Below are positions 40,666 through 49,468 of a DNA stretch of 64,000 nt, piece after piece. This stretch comes from Haloferula sp. BvORR071. GTDB lineage: Bacteria > Verrucomicrobiota > Verrucomicrobiia > Verrucomicrobiales > Akkermansiaceae. The notes below the pieces were generated by a model. The model was not told the origin of the DNA. It made no database searches and worked only from the letters and a program-made list of their open reading frames with translations. Both the position numbers and the translations under genes were made by a program. Each line of letters starts with the position of its first letter. Positions within the stretch are counted from its first letter, which is position 1. The DNA lies in the NCBI RefSeq assembly GCF_000739615.1, contig NZ_BATP01000030.1:248001-312000 (forward strand), given 5' to 3'.

Positions 40666-41532
40666 ATGAAGCTCCGCCTGCCCGCCCGCTTTTCTCTAAC
40701 AGCCGCACTGCTGCTGGCGCCCGCCATCGCCTCCGCCGAGGAAGGCTATGTCCTCGCCAAGAAAGGCAATGTCCCTGAAGCAGGCATCGTCCGCACCGAG
40801 AAGATAATTTCCGATCTCTCCGATTCCACCATTGAGCTCAAGAGGGACGACCAACACGCCAAGGGCATCTATACCTACAAGGTTAGTGCCAGCGTCGTAA
40901 TAGAAGGCTTGGCCGCGGGGAAAGCCCGCCGGACCCTGACCAGCAAGACCACCGAAGAGCGGGCGATGCTTGGCGGCCGCGAACAACTCACACCGGATAA
41001 GGGCGATTCGCTGCAAGGCGTGCCGGTCCTCGTGGAATATAAGGACGGCTCCTGGGTAGCGAAGCTGGAAGCAGGCGAAGCGGACGCGGATCAAAAAACC
41101 TCGCTGGAGATGGTGGTCACCGAACTGGAGGCCGACAGCGACCCAGCGATCTACGGCGAGGCCCCGCACAGGCCGGGCGATCACTGGGACGTGGACCTGA
41201 AAGCCCTGGATTTCTATGCGGGTATCAAATCGCCAAGCGGCAGCTTCAAAGTCGAGTTCGTGGAGGTAAAGGAGATCGACGGCATCAAGTGTGCGGTAAT
41301 CAAGACCAGCTTCGACCTGCAGGGCGAATACGTCGTGGACCCGGGCATCAAGAGGAAGATCAAGGGCGAGGCAGAGATCGAACGCTCCTTGGCCGACCTC
41401 GCAGACATGAAAATGAACTTCACCAGCAAGGTCACCCACGAAGGCGAGCCAAGCCACATGAAAGGCACGACGATGAAGATGGAGGGCCCGTTCAAAGGGG
41501 GACTCAGCGCCACGCGCGAGAAGAAGCCCTGA
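40666..41532 (+). CDS. Secreted protein of unknown function, tandem paralog 2
   Basis: 288 aa from ATG 40666. It starts with a cleavable Sec signal (MKLRLPARFSLTAALLLAPA) ending ASAEE, where paralog 1 has a lipobox. The matching blocks are GYVLAKKGNVPEAGIVRTEK, VVIEGLAAGKARRTLTSKT, DKGDSLQGVPVLVEYKDGSW and IKCAVIKTSFDLQGEY. One copy is membrane-tethered and one soluble, suggesting a pair acting on the same target in the periplasm. Function unknown. Confidence 0.68.
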   Translation: MKLRLPARFSLTAALLLAPAIASAEEGYVLAKKGNVPEAGIVRTEKIISDLSDSTIELKRDDQHAKGIYTYKVSASVVIEGLAAGKARRTLTSKTTEERAMLGGREQLTPDKGDSLQGVPVLVEYKDGSWVAKLEAGEADADQKTSLEMVVTELEADSDPAIYGEAPHRPGDHWDVDLKALDFYAGIKSPSGSFKVEFVEVKEIDGIKCAVIKTSFDLQGEYVVDPGIKRKIKGEAEIERSLADLADMKMNFTSKVTHEGEPSHMKGTTMKMEGPFKGGLSATREKKP

Positions 41533-41586
41533 GAATCAATCCGCGCCGGGCTTGCAAGTCGCCGCGGATCTCACCCACAAGACCTC

Positions 41587-42660
41587 GTGTCCGATCCCGC
41601 CCTTACCGCCACATCCTGGCTCCTCCGCATTCCGGAAGTCTTCGCCCCGCAGGCGGATGAGATCCTCGCCGGGCTTGGCGCGGTGCCGCAGAAGAAGCTC
41701 GGCGCGGACTACCACCTGGTCCGCCTCGAGGAGCCGGAGCGGTTGAAGGATTCGGAGTGGGCGAAGTTCATCTCCTGGCGCTTGCCGGTCCATCACGCCT
41801 GGCCCTGCAATCCGCAGAAGATGGAGGGCTTCGTCGAGAAAGCCGCGCAGGGGATCTTCAAGAAGTTCGGCCAGCACGCGCCGCAGACCCTGCTGGCGGG
41901 GCCCTTGCAGACCGCTGCGGGTGCCCATCCCTTTTACAAGCATCTGGCGACAAACCTACGCGGGCGGACGCTCCAGCTCTTCCCGCCGCTGCCCGCCGCG
42001 GCGGAGGTCGAGTCGCAGGATCCGGAGCTGCCGACGCTGTTCTGCCTGGTCGGCAAGGAAGGTTTGTTCTGCGGCCTGGTGAGCCCGCGTGAAGCGAATG
42101 GCTTCTACCCCGGCGGCACGAAGTTCATCAGCCAGAGCAGCGGCATCAGCCGCGCCGGCGCAAAGATCGCCGAGGCCCTGCACTACCTGAAACTCCACCG
42201 CGAGATCCCCGCCGAGGGTGCCCGCTGGCTGGAGCTGGGGGCCAGCCCCGGCGGCATGAGCTCTGAGCTGCTCGCGCGCGGCTACCGCGTGACTGCCGTG
42301 GACAAGGCGGATCTCGATCCGAAGCTCAAGGGCGCGGCTGGCCTGGAGTTCATCCGCATGGATGTGGATGCGTTCCGGCTAGCGGAGAACACGCGTTTTG
42401 AAGCGCTGCTGAGCGACATGAACGGCGACCCGCGCGGTGCCCTGCGACAGGTGGTGCGGCTCTCCAACAATCTCGTATCGGGAGGCCTGATCGTTTTCAC
42501 CATCAAGTCCGCGGGCGCGGAGACGCCGCGGGAGATGATCGAGCTTTCCCGCGCAGCACTGGCCTACGCGCGGGCTTCCGGACTTGAGCCGATCGCGGAG
42601 ACGCACCTGACCTACAACCGGCAGGAGTTCACGATGTTCTTTGAGAGGCCGCGTGACTAA
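41587..42660 (+). CDS. RlmM-like 23S rRNA 2'-O-ribose methyltransferase
   Basis: 357 aa, GTG start at 41587 (VSDPALTATSWLLRIP). The C-terminal half is an FtsJ/RrmJ-fold SAM methyltransferase: motif I LELGASPGGMSSELLARGY, catalytic-type Asp in ALLSDMNGDP, Lys in IVFTIKSAGAE and Glu in YNRQEFTMFF, giving the K-D-K-E tetrad. The N-terminal half would hold the THUMP-like region of RlmM, which modifies C2498 of E. coli 23S rRNA. The family assignment is moderate. A cytoplasmic RNA-modifying role is likely. Confidence 0.78.
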   Translation: MSDPALTATSWLLRIPEVFAPQADEILAGLGAVPQKKLGADYHLVRLEEPERLKDSEWAKFISWRLPVHHAWPCNPQKMEGFVEKAAQGIFKKFGQHAPQTLLAGPLQTAAGAHPFYKHLATNLRGRTLQLFPPLPAAAEVESQDPELPTLFCLVGKEGLFCGLVSPREANGFYPGGTKFISQSSGISRAGAKIAEALHYLKLHREIPAEGARWLELGASPGGMSSELLARGYRVTAVDKADLDPKLKGAAGLEFIRMDVDAFRLAENTRFEALLSDMNGDPRGALRQVVRLSNNLVSGGLIVFTIKSAGAETPREMIELSRAALAYARASGLEPIAETHLTYNRQEFTMFFERPRD

Positions 42661-42844
42661 TGCTCCTCTCAGGGCGAGAGGTGGGACGGGAAGTTGGCGG
42701 GCGGTGGTGCAAGGCGGGAACCCCGGACCGCGTCGCAAGAAGCCAACCCGATTCTCTTGGTCCCGGCAAAATCGGCGGACTCTCCGGCAGGAAATCGGAT
42801 AGCTGAGTGTGGGCAAGGCCGCTTCCCGATGCCCCGTATTCCGT

Positions 42845-42875
42845 TTGACAGGCGGAACCCGTTTCACGGCATACT
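42845..42875 (+). promoter_or_regulatory. Candidate promoter for the glutaminase-like gene
   Basis: TTGACA (42845-42850) and CATACT (42870-42875), with 19 bp between them, lie 95 bp before the start at 42971. The -35 box is perfect and the -10 is one base off TATACT. The 310-bp gap 42661-42970 otherwise shows no gene. Confidence 0.4.
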
Positions 42876-42970
42876 CAGCTGCCGCGGGAGCCGTCTTTCC
42901 CGGCGACACCAAGCTCCTTGCGGTGCAAGGTGCCCGACGCTCTCAAATCGCAACCCATTTGAATCCCAAG

Positions 42971-45571
42971 ATGAAACTCTATCCCGCTCTGGCCGCGCTG
43001 ACGCTCGGCACGACCTTGGCCCACGGCCAAGCCCGCACCTCGCCCCCCGGCGATGGCCTGATCCCGGCGTCCACCCCGCTGGTGGCCTGCGATCCCTACT
43101 TCAGCATCTGGTCACCCGGCGACAAGCTGACCGACGTGGAGACCGCCCACTGGACCGGCAAGCGCCAGCCGATGACCGGCCTGGTGAAGATCGATGGCAA
43201 GGCCTTCCGCGTGATGGGTGCGAGCCCTTCCGCCACCCCGGCGATGGAGCAGAAGGAGCTGAGCGTCCTGCCGACCCGCACGATCTACAAGTTCGAGGCT
43301 GGCGGCGTCGCGCTGCAGCTCACCTTCATGACGCCCGCGCTGCCAGAGGACATCGACATGCTCTCCCGCCCGGTGACCTACCTCACCTACGATTGCTCCG
43401 CGACCGATGGGAAGTATCATGAGGTGTCCGTCTTCTTCGGCGCTTCCGGTGAGCTCACCGTGAACACGCCGGATCAGGACGTGACTTGGAACGACGCCAG
43501 CGAAGGCTCGCTCGCCGTGGTCCGGATGGGCTCGAAGGACCAGCAGATCCTGGCGAAGAAGGGCGACGACCAGCGCATCGACTGGGGCTACGTCTATCTC
43601 GCCGCTCCGGCGGACGCGACTTCCAGCTACGGCTTCGGCAAGACCCAGGATCTCGCCACCGCCTTCGCCGAGAAGGGCCTGAGCAGCGGCAAGGGAGCCA
43701 CGGGTGAAGCCGATCGTGCGGACAATGCCGGTGCCGGTCTCGAGCTGAAGTCCTTCCAGGTCGGCGCGCAGCCGGTCTCGAAGTGGGTGATGATCGCCTA
43801 TGACGACATCTACGCGATCCAGTACAATCACAAGAACCTGCGCGCCTTCTGGCGTCGCAACGGTTGGGAAGCAAAGGATCTGTTAGAAGCTTCCGCCAAG
43901 CAGTACGCCGCCATCAAGGAGCACTGCGAGAAGTTCGACGACGAGCTGATGGGCGACCTCCGCAAGATCGGCGGTGAGAAGTACGCCAAGTTCTCCGCAC
44001 TGGCCTACCGTCATTGCTTTGCGGCCGGCAAGTTCGTGGCGGACGAAAAGGGGCAGCCGCTGCAGTTCTCCAAGGAGAACCACTCGAACGGCTGTATCGC
44101 CACCTCGGACGTCTTCTATCCGATGGCGCCGCAGTTCCTGCTCTTCGGGCCGAGCGTCGGCAAGTCCTTCCTCGCACCCTTCATGGAGTATGCGAAGAGC
44201 GACCGCTGGAAGTTCCCCTTCGCGCCGCATGACTTGGGCACCTATCCGCAAGCCAATGGCCAAGTCTACGGCGGTGGCGAGCGCACCGAAGACGACCAGA
44301 TGCCGGTCGAGGAGAGCGGCAACATCCTTTGCCTGATGGGCGCGATCGCCCAGATGGAAGGCAATGCCGACTACGCCGGGCTCTACTGGGATCGGCTCGA
44401 GCAGTGGGCGCAGTACCTGAAGAAGGAAGGCTTCGACCCCGCCAACCAGCTCTGCACCGATGACTTCGCCGGCCACATGGCGCACAACGTGAACCTCAGC
44501 GCGAAGGCGATCTGCGGTCTGGGTGCCTTCGGCAAGCTCTGCGACATGCGCGGGGACAAGGCCAAGGGCGCGGAATACTCCAAGCTGGCGAAGGAATTCG
44601 CCGAGCGCTGGGTGAAGGAAGCCAAGGACGGCGACCACTACCGCCTCGCCTTCGACAAGCCGGGTACCTGGAGCCAGAAGTACAACTTGGTGTGGGACAA
44701 GATCCTCGGCCTTGGCCTCTTCCCGGACGAAGTCCTGCGCACCGAGATGGACTACTACAAGACGATGCAGAAGGCCTACGGTCTGCCGCTCGATAACCGC
44801 CGGACCTATACCAAGCTCGACTGGATCGTCTGGACCGCCTCGCTCACGCAGAACCGCGATGACTTCGAAGCTCTGACCGCGCCGATCTTCAAGTACATCA
44901 ACGAGACTCCGAACCGCGCGCCGATGGGCGACTGGTACGAAACCACCAACGCCCGGAAGGAAGGCTTCACCGCCCGCCCGGTGGTGGGTGGCGTATTCCT
45001 CCCCGCGCTTTACCACAAGGACCTTTGGGCGAAGTACGCCGGTCGCGACAAGACCAAGGCCAAGGGCTGGGCCCCGATGCCTGACTACGTGGCACCGGTG
45101 CTCACCAGCATCGTCGAGAACGGTGGCGAGAGCGACAAGGTGGAGTGGCACTACACCACCGAGAAGCCTTCGGACAACTGGTTTGCCGCGAGCTTCGACG
45201 ACTCCGCCTGGAAGACCGGCAAGGCTGGCTTCGGTGCTGGCAATCCGCCGAACTCCAAGACCCGCACCGACTGGCGCACCTCCGACATCTGGCTGCGCCG
45301 CGAAGTCACCCTGCCTGCGAGCATTCCTGCCACCGTGGCAATCAGCGCCTATCACGATGAAGACCTGCAGGTCTACATCAACGGCGTCTCCGCCGCGAGC
45401 GCCGGTGGCTTCGTGACCGAGCAGACGATGATCCCGCTCTCGCCGCAGGGCAAAGCCGCGCTGAAACCCGGCAAGAACATCATCGCCGTGCACTGCCACC
45501 AGACCGGTGGCGGGCAGTATGTCGATGTGGGCATCGTGGATGTGAAGCCGGGGACGAAGAAGAGCAAGTGA
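42971..45571 (+). CDS. Secreted glutaminase-like (DUF4964/DUF5127/DUF4965/DUF1793) protein with C-terminal jelly-roll domain
   Basis: 866 aa from ATG 42971 with a signal peptide (MKLYPALAALTLGTTLAHGQ); the upstream frame to 42809 is not coding-like. The order of domains matches glutaminase-A-like proteins: an N-terminal DUF4964/DUF5127 part (LVACDPYFSIWSPGDKLTD, TYDCSATDGKYHEVSVFF) and a helical DUF4965/DUF1793 part (SNGCIATSDVFYPMAPQFLL, FPFAPHDLGTYPQANGQVYG, FDPANQLCTDDFAGHMAHN). A C-terminal 150-residue beta-galactosidase-like sandwich (WFAASFDDSAWKTGKAGFG, LRREVTLPASI) is an added binding module. Substrate unknown; glutaminase activity is only the family name. Confidence 0.85.
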   Translation: MKLYPALAALTLGTTLAHGQARTSPPGDGLIPASTPLVACDPYFSIWSPGDKLTDVETAHWTGKRQPMTGLVKIDGKAFRVMGASPSATPAMEQKELSVLPTRTIYKFEAGGVALQLTFMTPALPEDIDMLSRPVTYLTYDCSATDGKYHEVSVFFGASGELTVNTPDQDVTWNDASEGSLAVVRMGSKDQQILAKKGDDQRIDWGYVYLAAPADATSSYGFGKTQDLATAFAEKGLSSGKGATGEADRADNAGAGLELKSFQVGAQPVSKWVMIAYDDIYAIQYNHKNLRAFWRRNGWEAKDLLEASAKQYAAIKEHCEKFDDELMGDLRKIGGEKYAKFSALAYRHCFAAGKFVADEKGQPLQFSKENHSNGCIATSDVFYPMAPQFLLFGPSVGKSFLAPFMEYAKSDRWKFPFAPHDLGTYPQANGQVYGGGERTEDDQMPVEESGNILCLMGAIAQMEGNADYAGLYWDRLEQWAQYLKKEGFDPANQLCTDDFAGHMAHNVNLSAKAICGLGAFGKLCDMRGDKAKGAEYSKLAKEFAERWVKEAKDGDHYRLAFDKPGTWSQKYNLVWDKILGLGLFPDEVLRTEMDYYKTMQKAYGLPLDNRRTYTKLDWIVWTASLTQNRDDFEALTAPIFKYINETPNRAPMGDWYETTNARKEGFTARPVVGGVFLPALYHKDLWAKYAGRDKTKAKGWAPMPDYVAPVLTSIVENGGESDKVEWHYTTEKPSDNWFAASFDDSAWKTGKAGFGAGNPPNSKTRTDWRTSDIWLRREVTLPASIPATVAISAYHDEDLQVYINGVSAASAGGFVTEQTMIPLSPQGKAALKPGKNIIAVHCHQTGGGQYVDVGIVDVKPGTKKSK

Positions 45572-45596
45572 GCTTCTAACAAGGCATAGATACTTC

Positions 45597-45628
45597 AAAG
45601 GGGCGCGGTGAAAACCGCGCCCCTTTTT
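45597..45628 (+). terminator. Strong intrinsic terminator
   Basis: AAAGGGGCGCGGT (45597-45609) pairs with ACCGCGCCCCTTT (45614-45626) around a GAAA-type loop, and the T-run continues. It serves the glutaminase-like gene, and the A-tract on the other strand could serve the convergent CotH gene. Confidence 0.9.
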
Positions 45629-45649
45629 GTTTGCCCGGTTCCCCGGGGT

Positions 45650-48600
45650 TTATTCCGCCAGCTCCACGTGAAGGCGCGTGAAGATCTCCGGATCTGCATC
45701 GGGACCTTCACCGAGGTGAAGCGGCACCGCAATGGATAGCCAGCCATTCACCACGGGCGGCACCGGGCTCGAGGTGGAATTGAAAAGTTCCCGCGGCCAG
45801 TCCCTCAAATTGTTAGACGCCAGCACTCGCCACCTCAGATCGCTCAGCGCGGGATCGTAGCGGAAGCGGAAACGCCGCGTGCCATCCCCGGAGACCAAGG
45901 CCGGCATCAGGTGGGCTACCGGATCCCGCGGGCCGACCCCGAAGGCATAGCGCAGGATGTTTTGGACGCTATCGCCAGAGGGATTCGCCGCCGGGCCGGA
46001 GATGGCATTGTTCACACGCTCGCTGGGATTCGGGAAGGCCTGCGCGCGCCAGTGAGCGAATGTGCCTGGCGGCGAAATCGCGGTCCCTTCCATGGTCATG
46101 TTATCGAAGCGGTGGGTGGCGTTGAGAGCACTGCTGTTTACCTGCTGGTTGGAGATCCGGATGCCGAAGAGCGGGTTGTCGTTCGCTCCCTCGCAAGCCC
46201 GGAAATCGAGATGGAGGAGGATCGGGGCGGCATCCGGGATCGGCAGGGTCGCGAAAGTGATGTAGTTGATACGGTCCGTGGTGTAGCTCACGACTTGGTT
46301 TGTCGGTCCCTGGGTGGTACGGCGGCTCTCGTACTTGACCACAATGTCCCGGTAGCCGGTGGTGGGCATCGCAAAGGTCATAACGCCACCCTCCGGGTTG
46401 ATCAGCCGAAGGTGGGATCCGGTGCCGTCGCCAGCGCGCGCGTTCGAGGCCGTGAATCCCTGGTCCTGCGCGTTGTTCTGGGTCATGCCGGTCCCTCCGC
46501 TCGTTCTTGTCAGGCTGATGCTCGCACCGCCAATGCTTTGATTCGGGACCAGATATGCCGCTTCATTGAAATTCCAGTAATGAACCAACTGGCTTGGCTC
46601 AGGGCTGCCAGCGATGAATTGCAAAGGGGCCGACCAATGGCTCCAACGGCCGGTGGTATTCTGGTGGCGGACGCGCACGCGATAAGTTCTCCCGGCCTCC
46701 ACGACTTCCTTGGGGATGGCCACGGTTCCCGGACTATCGATGGACTCCAAGTCCCAAATACCAGTGATCTCGTACTTCCTCGGCATCCCACCCACGTAGC
46801 CCGGTGCTCCGGGACCGGAAATTTCCGCCAAGCGCCACTGGGTCCGGGCGTAAGTTCCACCGCTCGCCGGCGAGGAGAACGCGGAGGAACTGAAGCGCAA
46901 ATCGCCCACTGGATAGTTGGGATCTCCTGCCCGCGTCACCAAAGGTCTTGCGGGTATAGCGCTGTCGGAACATTCCCGAAGAAGATACTGGTAGCCATAG
47001 CCGAGTTGATCGCCATTGCCCACCGACCAACTGCTTCCGGTCCAGGCGTTGGTGGCATAGTTGCGGAGGAAAGCCACAAAGTCCTCGTGCTCCATCGTGC
47101 CGAAAGAGGCAGGACTGCGTAGCCAGCGGGTCCAGTTGCCGCCGATCCGGGAGTCATCGTAGCGGGTACAGTAGAAGTTTCCCTTGTGGTTGCTCTGGCC
47201 GCTGGCATAGCCATCGATGCCCTTGGTTCGGGGATGCAGATTCCACATCGCCGCGTCCGCATCCGCCCAGGTCACCGACTGACCCGCGGGATTCACGATC
47301 TGGGTGAACTCGTCAACCAACTGTCCAAACTGCCCGCCTCCCGGTGAACCATCCGAAGCCAGTAGGTCCAGAATCTCACGGGCACGATTGCGGTACTCCA
47401 AGCCCAACTGACTGTAGAAAGTTGCCCGGTGAGCAAGGATGACACCGGGCACCTCGCTAGAACCAAAAGTGCTGTATTGATGAGTTTGGGCAATGAACAT
47501 CATGTCGAGGTCCCATGGCATGGGCACCCAACGGTTGTCCGAGGACCGATGGTAGAAGCAATGGTTGTAGCCGGCGCGGAGATCCACGTTGCCGATCAGA
47601 CGGTTGATCGCGTGGAAATTATTGTAGGCATCCAGATCCATGTTCTCGCGCCACCAGGCCTCCGTCGGGCTGGCACTGAAATGGGCATCGCGGAAGCTGT
47701 TCCAGTCGGATGAATCGGTGGGCTGCCCCCGGCCCTGGTGCTTCTTGTCGCCGGCATAACCCTCCATCTTGTAAACATTGCCGTCAGGCAGGCCGCGTTC
47801 GTCGAGGAAGGAACCATCGGGCGACTCGACCGCGAGATACAGGCCCCAGAAATCGCCGCAGTACTGGCCGAAGGTATTACCGATCGGATCGTTGATGGTA
47901 GCAGCCGGTGCCGGCGTCTCCGTGGCCCCCCGTACCACCCGGAAGTGATAGTAGTGGGTGTTCGGGGAGGGCAGGCCGGCCAACTGGAAAGCCTTGTAGG
48001 ATAGCGCTTCCTCGATGCCCGCCATCCCGCGGTTCACCGCCGCCCAAGGACTAGCACAAGCATTACCTGAAAGCGAGCCCCAGCGCTCCTTGTATTCCTC
48101 ACCCCGGTTGTTCAGGGCAACCAAGTCGCGCGCGCGGTTGAAGAAGAAGCGCCACTTGTTCTTGCCGGAAACATAGGTGGAGACCTCGCCGCGGTTCTTG
48201 AATTCGATGTGATCATAAACCTCGCCGCCATAGACGAAGGTTCCGCGGAAGCGCACATTGTCCGATCCAGCCGCATACTGCGAGTTGATCACATCCGTGC
48301 CGTTCGCGATCAGCGTGTAAACCGGCAAGTCGTCCTGCACGGAGGCCGGGAAGGTCTGGAGCGGCGTGCTTCCCGGACGGAAGGCGCCCTCCCAATCCGG
48401 TAAGCCACTATACACGTAGTATGCAAAATTCGGCTGCTCGTCGTCGGCGTACGGCACGGTCGCGCTGTTGCCCATTGCGTCGGCGAAGCTGATCCTGTAG
48501 CGGACCAGCCGGCGGTTGGTTTGCAGCGCGGCGGGTAGTACTGCAGTGAAATAGGCGTCGTCCGCCACAGTATCGCCGTGGGTTCCGTCGTCGTACATCG

Positions 48601-49339
48601 GCACTGTATTCCAGTTCGCGAGGTATGCCGCATCCGTGAGCCGAATGTAGGACCCCGGATCCACGGTCTGATAAGCCAAGGTCACGGGGCCCATGTCATC
48701 CGGATCAGTGAGGCGGGCAGTGATGGTGACCACTTCGCCGGGTACAGGCGTAAGCGGATCGTGGGTGACCTGACGGATCTGGGGCGGAATCGTTTCCGCC
48801 GCGGAATAAACCGAATTGGTCGCGCCGGGAGTGGGGGCCTCCGAGGACCTCCATGAGCCGCCCAGGGAATTGTCCAGGTCCGGGTGGATCAACTCCACGG
48901 ACGAGCCTCCACCATCCGCCCGGGTGGGCCAAGGAAACCCGACACCGTAGTTCACCCGGTCCTGCCGTACCCCGCCGGCATTCCACAGCTCGATATCGTC
49001 GCCGCCGGAACTCAGCTTGCCAGTCCAAGGACCCAAGGCACTCTTGCCATATTTGGCGAGGATCACCGCGGGATTCTCCGCTACCACCAGATAGCCGCCC
49101 GGTGCCACGGTCGTGTCATTCGGAAAGGTGTACTCTACCGCATCCGCAAGCTTCCAGCCCGAGAGGTTGAGCGCGTTATCGGTGGAGGGGTTATGGATCT
49201 CGATGAACTCTTCGAGGCTGGTTCCATCCTCCGGCTTGAAATGAAACTCATTGATCACCGCCTTCGCAGGCGCGGAGAATGCCTGGGGCACCGCGGTCAA
49301 AGCGCAGGCCCAAGGCAGGAGGAATTTGGAGGAAATCAT
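45650..49339 (-). CDS. Large secreted CotH-kinase-family protein with lamin-tail domain
   Basis: 1229 aa from ATG 49339 (MISSKFLLPWACALTAVPQAF, signal in part); a GTG at 49375 is less likely. Residues 30-150 are a lamin-tail domain (VINEFHFKPEDGTSLEEFIE, LNLSGWKLADAVEYTF). A beta-sandwich follows, then the CotH kinase-like domain: VRFRGTFVYGG, FKNRGE, WGLYLAVE and MPWDLDMMF, where the D-x-D is the CotH active-site pattern. The C-terminal third is a beta-rich binding region ending in the shared module ASNNLRDWPREL ... FTRLHVEL. CotH proteins phosphorylate proteins or glycans in spores or outside the cell; the target here is unknown. Confidence 0.88.
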   Translation of the reverse strand: MISSKFLLPWACALTAVPQAFSAPAKAVINEFHFKPEDGTSLEEFIEIHNPSTDNALNLSGWKLADAVEYTFPNDTTVAPGGYLVVAENPAVILAKYGKSALGPWTGKLSSGGDDIELWNAGGVRQDRVNYGVGFPWPTRADGGGSSVELIHPDLDNSLGGSWRSSEAPTPGATNSVYSAAETIPPQIRQVTHDPLTPVPGEVVTITARLTDPDDMGPVTLAYQTVDPGSYIRLTDAAYLANWNTVPMYDDGTHGDTVADDAYFTAVLPAALQTNRRLVRYRISFADAMGNSATVPYADDEQPNFAYYVYSGLPDWEGAFRPGSTPLQTFPASVQDDLPVYTLIANGTDVINSQYAAGSDNVRFRGTFVYGGEVYDHIEFKNRGEVSTYVSGKNKWRFFFNRARDLVALNNRGEEYKERWGSLSGNACASPWAAVNRGMAGIEEALSYKAFQLAGLPSPNTHYYHFRVVRGATETPAPAATINDPIGNTFGQYCGDFWGLYLAVESPDGSFLDERGLPDGNVYKMEGYAGDKKHQGRGQPTDSSDWNSFRDAHFSASPTEAWWRENMDLDAYNNFHAINRLIGNVDLRAGYNHCFYHRSSDNRWVPMPWDLDMMFIAQTHQYSTFGSSEVPGVILAHRATFYSQLGLEYRNRAREILDLLASDGSPGGGQFGQLVDEFTQIVNPAGQSVTWADADAAMWNLHPRTKGIDGYASGQSNHKGNFYCTRYDDSRIGGNWTRWLRSPASFGTMEHEDFVAFLRNYATNAWTGSSWSVGNGDQLGYGYQYLLRECSDSAIPARPLVTRAGDPNYPVGDLRFSSSAFSSPASGGTYARTQWRLAEISGPGAPGYVGGMPRKYEITGIWDLESIDSPGTVAIPKEVVEAGRTYRVRVRHQNTTGRWSHWSAPLQFIAGSPEPSQLVHYWNFNEAAYLVPNQSIGGASISLTRTSGGTGMTQNNAQDQGFTASNARAGDGTGSHLRLINPEGGVMTFAMPTTGYRDIVVKYESRRTTQGPTNQVVSYTTDRINYITFATLPIPDAAPILLHLDFRACEGANDNPLFGIRISNQQVNSSALNATHRFDNMTMEGTAISPPGTFAHWRAQAFPNPSERVNNAISGPAANPSGDSVQNILRYAFGVGPRDPVAHLMPALVSGDGTRRFRFRYDPALSDLRWRVLASNNLRDWPRELFNSTSSPVPPVVNGWLSIAVPLHLGEGPDADPEIFTRLHVELAE

Positions 49340-49468
49340 TGCCAAGACGGAAGAAAGCCGGCGTCGGCAATCCACTTTGGGGGCGTTTGCCGCGCGCCGA
49401 AGTTATCGTCTATCTTGGCCTGCTCCTGCTGTCGATTGCTCGAACAGAGACTTTTTGAAGAGGGCCAG

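Noticed and set aside
43883-45598. 571-codon minus-strand frame opposite the glutaminase-like gene
   Set aside because: Antisense shadow with low-complexity V/A/L/G/R composition; the plus-strand protein has recognisable domains across the same span.
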